Source: Eggerthellaceae bacterium UBA5906 (GTDB taxonomy: Bacteria > Actinomycetota > Coriobacteriia > Coriobacteriales > Eggerthellaceae). From it: a DNA stretch of 22,495 nucleotides. The position numbers and the translations under genes were made by a program. The stretch lies in NCBI GenBank assembly GCA_002431805.1, contig DJEE01000146.1:204-22698 (forward strand). The letters are read 5' to 3'. This document shows positions 7,606 to 13,567 of this stretch, one piece after another. How positions within the stretch are numbered: position 1 is the stretch's first letter; each line of letters starts with the position of its first letter. The notes beneath the pieces were generated by a model. It worked only from the letters and a program-made list of their open reading frames with translations, ran no database searches and was not told where the DNA came from.

Positions 7606-10433
7606 CCCCAATAAGAATCAAGTACGTGCGTTAGTTTACGCAGGTCAAGCGGTTTTGCGATGTGCTCATCCATGCCGGCAGCTTTTGCCGCGCGCACATC
7701 TTCGGCAAATGCGTTAGCCGTCATGGCCACAATGGGAACGGTTGCGCAGTACTCGCCGCCCGACGTACGGATAGCACGCGTGGCCTCGTGCCCGTTCATT
7801 TTCGGCATCATAATGTCCATAAGCACCAAATCAAAGCGGTTGCTGCCGTCGGTAACCATATGCGCGGCTTGCACGCCGTCAAACGCGCATTCAACCGTAA
7901 TGCCGGCGAATTGCAGAATCTCTTTCGCCACCTCGGAGTTCAACTGGTTGTCTTCCACCACCAAAACGCGACGACCGTTGAAATTGCGCGAGGAAAGCTC
8001 GGCTAAGGGCTCTTCGGGCTCAACGCTTTTTCGGTTCAGCAGCTCATCGAACGTAGTGACCAAACGCGATTTGAACAGCGGCTTGGTGATGAACGCGCTT
8101 ACGCCCGCGGCGCGCGCCTCTACCTCAACGTCGCTCCAGTCGTACGCCGAAATAATGATAATGGGCATAGCCGGGCCCACGGCCGCGCGAATGCGGCGGC
8201 ACGTTTCAATGCCGTCCATGTCCGGCATCTTCATATCAAGGATGCACGCAAAGAAGTCGCGCTTTTGCTCGTGGTTGGCCACCACCATTTCCACGGCAAG
8301 CTTGCCGCAGTTGGCACCTTGCGCGCGCATGCCTAAGTCGTCAAGCATCTGACAGCACACGTCCCTGCTGACGTCGTCGTCATCGGCAACCAAAACGTCC
8401 AGGTCAACGAACTGGTCGCATGCCACATCGCGCGTATCCTGCAGGCGCAGGTACATGGACACGGTGTAGCGCGTGCCCACGTTCAGCTTGCTTTCCACCG
8501 TGATGTCGCCGCCCATCATGCGCACGAAATTGCGGCTGATGGTCATGCCCAAGCCGGCGCCACGTACCTGCTCGACGCGTGAATCGCGGGCGCGTGTGAA
8601 CGGTTCGAACACCGCCGCCACGGTTTCGGGCGACATGCCGATGCCGTTATCTTCAACGGTGAACTCGTAGCACGCCACCTTCGTTTGGTTCGACGGGCGC
8701 TCGGTAAGCGTAAGGCGGATATTGCCGCCATCGGGCGTGTACTTCACCGCGTTGCCCAGCAAGTTGACCAAAACCTGGCGGATGCGCAGGCTGTCGCCCA
8801 CCACGTCCTCGTGCACCACGTTGTGGATGTCAACAGCGAACGCATGCCCGTGGTCTTCGATTTGTTGCTGCATGATGACGACCAAGTCGTCCACCAACGC
8901 CGAAAGGCTGAATTCTTCCTCGTTTAAGCTCACGCGGCCCGACTCGATTTTGCTCATGTCCAAAACCTCGTTGATAAGCGAGAGCAAATGCCTGCTTGAC
9001 GAGGTGATTTTGCGCAGGCTGTCGCGCACGCGCTCAGGTTCTTCGGCATGCGCCGCTGCAAGCGCCGTCATGCCGATGATGCCGTTCATGGGTGTACGGA
9101 TTTCATGCGACATGTTGGACAGGAACTGCGTTTTCGCCTCGCTGGCGCGATTGGCGTAGTCGTACGCGTCCACCAGTGCCTGACGGCTGCGCCGCTCCGC
9201 CGTCACCATTTGCGTGACGTCTTGCACCAGCAGCAGCACGCGCGTCAAACGGCCGTCTTCAAGCGGCATAGGCGACACTGCCATCTCGAAGAACCGGTCA
9301 TCGTCGTTCGTTTCATAGTTGAAGCGCAACACACCGCCACGTGCGCACACCGATGCGCGCAGCGCCTCGGGCGAAAGCAGCTCCGAAAACGGTTTTTCCT
9401 CTTCAAGCGGCGTGTGGCGCAAATCCATCTGCGCAAGCAACGACGCATACGAACCCGTTTTCGCATACCCTAAGCGATCATCGGTTTTGAAGAACTCATA
9501 CGTGTCATGTTCGATGTCGCACAGCACATAGCGCTCAACCAAATGAACCATACCCTCAATCATCTGGCTTTTCGCTTCTGTTTCGCGCTTTAACTTATGC
9601 GCAAGCTCCTCTTGGCGGTGAGCTTCATCGACGTTGAAAAACACCCCTACCGCATGGCTGACCGACCCGTCGCGGCGGCGGTTCGCGTTGCCCACCGAGC
9701 GAAACCACACGTACCCGTTGCCGCGCACATGTGCGCGATAGGTGTGATCGAAGTGAAAATCATGGCGCAAATCGGTAAGCGATGCGAACAGCTCGTGCTT
9801 GAATTCTTCCAGGTCATCGGGGTGCACCACGTCTAAAAACGTGTTAAGCGCGTTAGGAAAATCCGACTCGTCGGAATAGCCCAGCATGCGGCGCAGCTTG
9901 TTGCTGTACACGATGGAGGTAACGTCGCCGCAGTCGTCGCAGTCAAGCGACCAGGTGCCCGATTGGTACACGTCGCTGACAAGCGCCAACGTTTCGGCCT
10001 CAGGCGACACGCGCACCGACATCAACCACACCGAGCGGTTGTGCTCATCTAGAAAATCGCGCTTGCAGGTGTGCACGTACACCGGCGCGCCACCGATGTC
10101 GGCAAGACGAAACGCCGTAGGCCACGCCGTATCGCGCGCAAGCGCCGTAGCGAACAGCGCACGGTCTTCGGGATACACCACATCAAGGAACGAATGGCCG
10201 TTAAAACGCTTGACATCTTGCACATCGTAGCCAAGGTGCTTGTAAAAAAGCCTGCTGGCGTACGTGATGGTCAGGTTCTCGTCGAGCAAACCCTCGACAA
10301 TGCCAACCGCGTAGTTCGCTTCCAGCAGGCTTTGCACATGTTGTCGGGTGAGGCTGTCAAGCGCGTCATAGTCGCTGACAATTTTCGTGTCATCGTCAAC
10401 TTGCAGTTGAGCGGCGCGCCTGGCAATACCCAT
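7602..10433 (-). CDS. Soluble hybrid sensor histidine kinase with PAS-like input and two receiver domains
   Basis: This 943-residue protein has no membrane segment, so it probably senses a cytoplasmic signal. PAS-like domains lie at about 32-145 and 150-270, with a third PAS-like region near 295-410. A short coiled linker leads to the HisKA domain with the phosphorylated His443 in FLSNMSHEIRTPMNG. The ATPase domain has an N box with Asn557 and Asn561, a G1 box DNGIGM (595-600) and a G2 box GAGLGM (625-630). Two receiver domains follow, with phospho-acceptor Asp733 (conserved Lys784) and Asp873 (Lys927). No Hpt or DNA-binding output domain is present and no partner gene is adjacent, so the output is unknown. 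AGAGG lies 6 bases before the ATG. The gene starts 53 bases after metK on the same strand and may share its transcript. Confidence 0.93.
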   Translation of the reverse strand: MGIARRAAQLQVDDDTKIVSDYDALDSLTRQHVQSLLEANYAVGIVEGLLDENLTITYASRLFYKHLGYDVQDVKRFNGHSFLDVVYPEDRALFATALARDTAWPTAFRLADIGGAPVYVHTCKRDFLDEHNRSVWLMSVRVSPEAETLALVSDVYQSGTWSLDCDDCGDVTSIVYSNKLRRMLGYSDESDFPNALNTFLDVVHPDDLEEFKHELFASLTDLRHDFHFDHTYRAHVRGNGYVWFRSVGNANRRRDGSVSHAVGVFFNVDEAHRQEELAHKLKRETEAKSQMIEGMVHLVERYVLCDIEHDTYEFFKTDDRLGYAKTGSYASLLAQMDLRHTPLEEEKPFSELLSPEALRASVCARGGVLRFNYETNDDDRFFEMAVSPMPLEDGRLTRVLLLVQDVTQMVTAERRSRQALVDAYDYANRASEAKTQFLSNMSHEIRTPMNGIIGMTALAAAHAEEPERVRDSLRKITSSSRHLLSLINEVLDMSKIESGRVSLNEEEFSLSALVDDLVVIMQQQIEDHGHAFAVDIHNVVHEDVVGDSLRIRQVLVNLLGNAVKYTPDGGNIRLTLTERPSNQTKVACYEFTVEDNGIGMSPETVAAVFEPFTRARDSRVEQVRGAGLGMTISRNFVRMMGGDITVESKLNVGTRYTVSMYLRLQDTRDVACDQFVDLDVLVADDDDVSRDVCCQMLDDLGMRAQGANCGKLAVEMVVANHEQKRDFFACILDMKMPDMDGIETCRRIRAAVGPAMPIIIISAYDWSDVEVEARAAGVSAFITKPLFKSRLVTTFDELLNRKSVEPEEPLAELSSRNFNGRRVLVVEDNQLNSEVAKEILQFAGITVECAFDGVQAAHMVTDGSNRFDLVLMDIMMPKMNGHEATRAIRTSGGEYCATVPIVAMTANAFAEDVRAAKAAGMDEHIAKPLDLRKLTHVLDSYWG

Positions 10434-10453
10434 AAGGGGCCTCTTCCCTATTT

Positions 10454-10484
10454 GAAAAGCAAATAAATGATGTATAAGCTTTTC
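10454..10484 (-). repeat. Weak inverted repeat between metK and the histidine kinase
   Basis: On the minus strand GAAAAGC (10484-10478) and GCTTTTC (10460-10454) are 7-bp arms around a 17-nt A/T-rich loop, immediately after the metK stop. Without a following T-run it is at best a weak terminator. No clear promoter for the kinase is visible in this 53-base gap. Confidence 0.3.
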
Positions 10485-10486
10485 TA

Positions 10487-11752
10487 TTATGCCAGATTGC
10501 AGGCATTCCTTAAAGCATCAGCTCGGTCAGTGGCCTCCCACGTAAACTCGGGCAGCTCGCGGCCAAAGTGGCCATACGCTGCCGTTTTGCGGTAAATGGG
10601 GCGACGCAGGTTCAGCTCGTCGATGATGGCGCCAGGGCGCAAGTCGAACACTTCGCCGATGGCACGCTCGATGTCGGCCACGGGCACCTCTTCGGTACCG
10701 AACGTGTCCACCATGATGGACACCGGCTGAGCCATGCCGATGGCATAGGCAACCTGCACTTCGCAGCGATGCGCCAAACCGGCGGCAACCACGTTCTTGG
10801 CAACCCAACGCGCGGCGTAAGCGGCCGAACGGTCAACCTTCGTGCAGTCTTTACCGGAAAACGCCCCGCCGCCGTGACGGCCCATGCCGCCGTAGGTGTC
10901 CACGATAATCTTGCGACCGGTCAAGCCCGCATCGCCCATAGGGCCGCCGATAACAAAGCGGCCGGTGGGGTTGATGTGGATGCCGGCGTTTTCCGCCAAC
11001 TGAACGCCTTCGCGCGCAAGCACAGGGCGGATGACGTTCTGCTCGATTTCGGCGCGCAAACGCTCGGTGTCGATGTCCTCGGAGTGCTGCGTGGACACCA
11101 CTACTTTTTCCACGTTCACAGGCTTGTCGTCAACGTAGCGCACGGACACCTGCGTTTTGCCGTCGGGGCGCAAATAAGGCATGGTGCCGTTTTTGCGTAC
11201 CTCAGCCAGCTGCTCGGCCATACGATGCGCCAGGTAAATGGGCATGGGCATAAGCGTGGAAGTTTCATCGCACGCGTAGCCGAACATCATGCCCTGGTCG
11301 CCTGCACCGATCTTCTCGTACGGGTCATCGCCGGCCTGGCCGTGCTGAGCCTCGTAGCTTTCGTCAACGCCCTGAGCGATGTCGGGGCTTTGGTCGTGGA
11401 TGGCGTTGAGCACGCCGCACGTGTCGCAATCAAAGCCGTACTTGGCGCGGTCGTAGCCGATCTCGCGCAGCACCTCGCGCGCGATTGCCGGCACGTCAAC
11501 ATAAGCCTGCGTGCGAATTTCGCCCGCAACGATGATCATGCCCGTGGTGGCCATGGTTTCGCAAGCGCAACGCACTTGCGTAGGGTCGGCGGGCTGGCCC
11601 GACGGGGACACATACCCGGCACGTGCCAGCTCGATTTCCTTTTCCAGAATAGCGTCGAGCACGGCGTCGGAAATTTGGTCGCACACCTTGTCGGGGTGAC
11701 CTTCGGTAACGGATTCGGATGTGAAAAGATAGGACTTGTGCGCGTTGGCCAT
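10487..11752 (-). CDS. metK: S-adenosylmethionine synthetase MetK
   Basis: The enzyme makes SAM from methionine and ATP in the cytoplasm. The 421-residue protein begins with the family N-terminus, including [17 protein letters not shown] (14-30). It has the ATP-binding [11 protein letters not shown] (149-159) and the glycine-rich GGGAFSGKD (294-302), where the usual following Pro is Cys303. It ends in the conserved [16 protein letters not shown] region (383-398). It is somewhat longer than the 384 residues of E. coli MetK, which is usual for actinobacteria. The ATG at 11752 is firm: AAGGAGG lies 7 bases upstream. The same frame stays open further upstream, but that stretch is the riboswitch leader. 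Regulation by SAM through this leader is strongly suggested. Confidence 0.97.
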   Translation of the reverse strand: MANAHKSYLFTSESVTEGHPDKVCDQISDAVLDAILEKEIELARAGYVSPSGQPADPTQVRCACETMATTGMIIVAGEIRTQAYVDVPAIAREVLREIGYDRAKYGFDCDTCGVLNAIHDQSPDIAQGVDESYEAQHGQAGDDPYEKIGAGDQGMMFGYACDETSTLMPMPIYLAHRMAEQLAEVRKNGTMPYLRPDGKTQVSVRYVDDKPVNVEKVVVSTQHSEDIDTERLRAEIEQNVIRPVLAREGVQLAENAGIHINPTGRFVIGGPMGDAGLTGRKIIVDTYGGMGRHGGGAFSGKDCTKVDRSAAYAARWVAKNVVAAGLAHRCEVQVAYAIGMAQPVSIMVDTFGTEEVPVADIERAIGEVFDLRPGAIIDELNLRRPIYRKTAAYGHFGRELPEFTWEATDRADALRNACNLA

Positions 11753-11759
11753 GAATATT

Positions 11760-11860
11760 CCTCCTTCATCGGTGTCGGCCGGACCACCTTGGAGCCCCTT
11801 GCCCCAGGTTGGTGTCGGGATCAGCGAGCCAACCCTCTCCCCCGACTCTTGATAAACGGA
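11760..11860 (-). promoter_or_regulatory. SAM-I-type riboswitch in the metK leader, P1 overlapping the Shine-Dalgarno
   Basis: On the minus strand the leader matches the SAM-I core. P1 is UUUAUC (11856-11851) with GAUGAA (11770-11765), followed by the conserved AAGAG. P2a is GUCGGG (11846-11841) with CCCGAC (11819-11814), and P2b is GAG with CUC (11837-11835, 11828-11826). Its loop GGUUGG (11834-11829) pairs perfectly with CCAACC (11812-11807) as the pseudoknot. P3 is GGGGC (11805-11801) with GCUCC (11795-11791). The joining AA and GGUG of P4 (11788-11785) pair with CACC (11774-11771). The P1 3' strand shares GAA with the GAAGGAGG ribosome binding site (11767-11760). SAM binding should therefore hide the site and switch metK translation off. 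The fold is read from the sequence; the mechanism is inferred. Confidence 0.87.
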
Positions 11861-11866
11861 TATGGT

Positions 11867-11886
11867 CGGGCGGTGCGCGCCGCCCG
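11867..11886 (-). repeat. GC hairpin just upstream of the SAM riboswitch
   Basis: CGGGCGG and CCGCCCG form a perfect 7-bp stem around a 6-nt loop. It ends 11 bases before P1 of the aptamer and close to the expected metK transcript start, so it could be a 5' stabilising stem or part of an upstream terminator. Confidence 0.5.
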
Positions 11887-11891
11887 CGTTT

Positions 11892-11922
11892 ATGCTAGCT
11901 GCGAATACTACCACGAAAGCAA
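11892..11922 (-). promoter_or_regulatory. Tentative metK promoter
   Basis: On the minus strand TTGCTT (11922-11917) and TAGCAT (11897-11892) are 19 bases apart, wider than usual. A start near 11885 would place the whole riboswitch in the leader. A rival A/T-rich site (TAATAT near 11963-11968) has an even weaker -35. Confidence 0.25.
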
Positions 11923-12001
11923 CAATTTGCAGCACGCGCAGCGCACCCGCGTGGAATCACCATATATTAGTGGGGAAATGCGCGGCAGAAAGCGCGTGGG
12001 C

Positions 12002-12044
12002 GAAAGCAAAACAGGCCCGCCCGGCATAACGCCGAGCAGGCCTG
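12002..12044 (-). terminator. Terminator of the molybdoenzyme operon (distal hairpin)
   Basis: On the minus strand CAGGCC (12044-12039) pairs with GGCCTG (12017-12012). Inside, CGGC pairs with GCCG around GTTAT. The stem is followed by TTTTGCTTTC. It lies about 95 bases after the last gene, behind a second stronger hairpin at 12101-12130. A smaller GGCAGC/GCTGCC repeat (12059-12064, 12076-12081) lies between the two. Confidence 0.7.
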
Positions 12045-12100
12045 CACCGTCCACGCACGGCAGCAGGAGGGGAAAGCTGCCGCACAGGTAGGCTGTGCCA

Positions 12101-12130
12101 CGCTTGCCCGCCGGTTATGGCGGGCAAGCG
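12101..12130 (-). terminator. Strong hairpin directly after the operon (proximal)
   Basis: CGCTTGCCCGCC (12101-12112) and GGCGGGCAAGCG (12119-12130) form a perfect 12-bp stem with a 6-nt loop, 7 bases after the stop codon of the membrane anchor gene. No T-run follows, so it may act with the distal hairpin or protect the 3' end. Confidence 0.65.
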
Positions 12131-12137
12131 CCAAGGT

Positions 12138-12938
12138 TTACAGCAGCCCGAAGAAGTTGTTCACCACTTCAGACGCCAGCCACATAGCGCAGCGGTACGC
12201 GGTTGCGCCGATAAGGCAGCACACCGCAGATGCCAGGGCAAGCGTCATAGCCTGCTCGGGCTTCTTCGCGGCTAGCGCACCCAACACCGCCGGAACGACG
12301 CCGCCAACGCACACAGCAAGGCCCCATACCAACAGCGCCTGGTCAACACCCGCGCCCGACACCGCACCGTACAGCGCCGCCGTTACCGCAGCCGCAACGC
12401 CGCCGACGCACAGCAGTTTGGCGTACAGCTCCAAGCCGTCTTCCTTGCGCCACGCGGCCAGCGCCAGGTATAGCGCCACGCCCAGCGGCATGGCCGTGCC
12501 CGCATAGCCCAGCGGCAACAGCGGCGTGTTCCACGTCAACTGCGAGGACATCATGTACGATTCGCCGGCCATAAAGGACAGCAGCACGCCGAACACCGCA
12601 CCCAGCACAGCAAACGCCTTGCGAGCAGCCGCGGAAGCCCCGCGCACAAGCACCACGAAGTACACGATGGCGCATACCGCCATAAGGCCCGTCAGAGCGG
12701 CTTCCACGAAAATGCCGCTTGTGGGGTGGCTGAGCGCCCCTAGGATATTCTCGGGGTGCGACAGGTGCGTCACCGACGCGATGCCGCCCAGGCACGCAAC
12801 CACGGCAGCCACAACCACGGCCAGCTTGTTCGTGTTGCGCGTCTTGCCCGCAAACTCATCGATGGCAACGCACGCAAGCATCCATCCACCCGCGCCCGTT
12901 AAAACGGTGAACAGGACCAAAGACCACTGGATAGCCAT
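12138..12938 (-). CDS. DmsC-like membrane anchor subunit of the molybdoenzyme
   Basis: This 266-residue protein has about eight membrane helices (near 5-26, 37-57, 75-98, 107-128, 140-162, 173-192, 200-222 and 230-250). The first half has the His/Gly-rich loop after helix 2 (VTHLSHPENILGAL, 56-69) typical of DmsC/YnfH anchors. By family knowledge it holds the catalytic and ferredoxin subunits on the outer face of the membrane and passes electrons from menaquinol to the ferredoxin subunit. It is the last gene of the operon. Its ATG follows the ferredoxin stop after 2 bases, with GGTGAG as ribosome binding site inside the preceding gene, so translation is probably coupled. Assignment to DmsC rather than NrfD rests on length and general pattern. 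Confidence 0.85.
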   Translation of the reverse strand: MAIQWSLVLFTVLTGAGGWMLACVAIDEFAGKTRNTNKLAVVVAAVVACLGGIASVTHLSHPENILGALSHPTSGIFVEAALTGLMAVCAIVYFVVLVRGASAAARKAFAVLGAVFGVLLSFMAGESYMMSSQLTWNTPLLPLGYAGTAMPLGVALYLALAAWRKEDGLELYAKLLCVGGVAAAVTAALYGAVSGAGVDQALLVWGLAVCVGGVVPAVLGALAAKKPEQAMTLALASAVCCLIGATAYRCAMWLASEVVNNFFGLL

Positions 12939-12940
12939 TA

Positions 12941-13567
12941 CTACTCACCGTCCTTTTGCATGTAGCGCGCCGCACCCGGCACCAAATCGCTGGACTGCTG
13001 CCACTCGGCATAGCGCGACGACAAGATATAGCGGGTTGCCGGCTTGTTGCCAACATCGGTCAGGGAGTGCACGGCAGACTTGTCGGCCGCCGCCAGCGCC
13101 TTCGACGCGTCGGATGCGGGATCGTCCAAATCCCCATAGAAGCGCGCGCCACCTGGGCAGTTGTGCACGCATGCCGGCAAATCGCCTTGCGCGGTCAAAT
13201 GACCGCATAAGGTGCACTTCTCCACCACGCGCTGCTCTTTGTTCCAGCTGCGCACCCCGTACGGGCAAGCCATCATGCAATATTTGCAGCCGATGCACTT
13301 CGACTTGTCTACCAACACCACGTTCGTGTCGGGATCGCGGTAGCTTGCACCCGTCGGGCAGACGTGCACGCACGGCGCGTCTTCGCATTGCTGGCAGTGC
13401 ACGGGCAGGAAGTACTGTTGAATGTGCGGGAAGTCTCCAAACGGCCCCACCGTCATCACCTTGTTGTAGTACGACCCCAGCGCAATGCCGTTTTCCATCT
13501 TGCAGGCAATCTCGCAGCTAAAGCACCCGGAGCATCGGTCCAGGTCAACCACTATAGCGTTACGCAT
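12941..13567 (-). CDS. DmsB-like ferredoxin subunit with four [4Fe-4S] clusters
   Basis: This 208-residue protein has sixteen cysteines in four groups: 12/15/18/22, 58/61/66/70, 91/94/97/101 and 118/121/133/137. This is the standard pattern for four cubane clusters. The third group lies in CIGCKYCMMACPYGVRSW, a hallmark of DmsB/NrfC/PsrB subunits. It has no signal peptide and is presumably exported folded with the Tat-bearing catalytic subunit. It wires electrons between the membrane anchor and the molybdenum centre. The ATG overlaps the end of the catalytic gene by 16 bases. A perfect GGAGGTGA stands 7 bases upstream. The overlap indicates stoichiometric co-expression. Confidence 0.94.
   Translation of the reverse strand: MRNAIVVDLDRCSGCFSCEIACKMENGIALGSYYNKVMTVGPFGDFPHIQQYFLPVHCQQCEDAPCVHVCPTGASYRDPDTNVVLVDKSKCIGCKYCMMACPYGVRSWNKEQRVVEKCTLCGHLTAQGDLPACVHNCPGGARFYGDLDDPASDASKALAAADKSAVHSLTDVGNKPATRYILSSRYAEWQQSSDLVPGAARYMQKDGE

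Noticed and set aside
7496..7717. Small plus-strand frame between tRNA-Ala and the histidine kinase
   Set aside because: It overlaps the kinase 3' end and the repeat block, and shows no ribosome binding site or coding character.
11753..11935. N-terminal extension of MetK in the same frame
   Set aside because: It would translate the SAM riboswitch. The ATG at 11752 has a near-perfect Shine-Dalgarno, and the family N-terminus begins there.
10568..12091. Long plus-strand open frame opposite metK (507 codons)
   Set aside because: It mirrors metK, crosses the riboswitch and terminators, has no ribosome binding site and shows no recognisable domain. Long antisense frames are expected at this GC content.
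12526..13521. Plus-strand frame of 331 codons opposite the anchor and ferredoxin genes
   Set aside because: It runs antisense to two genes defined by membrane helices and sixteen cluster cysteines, and is rich in Ser/Thr/Arg/Pro as a shadow would be.
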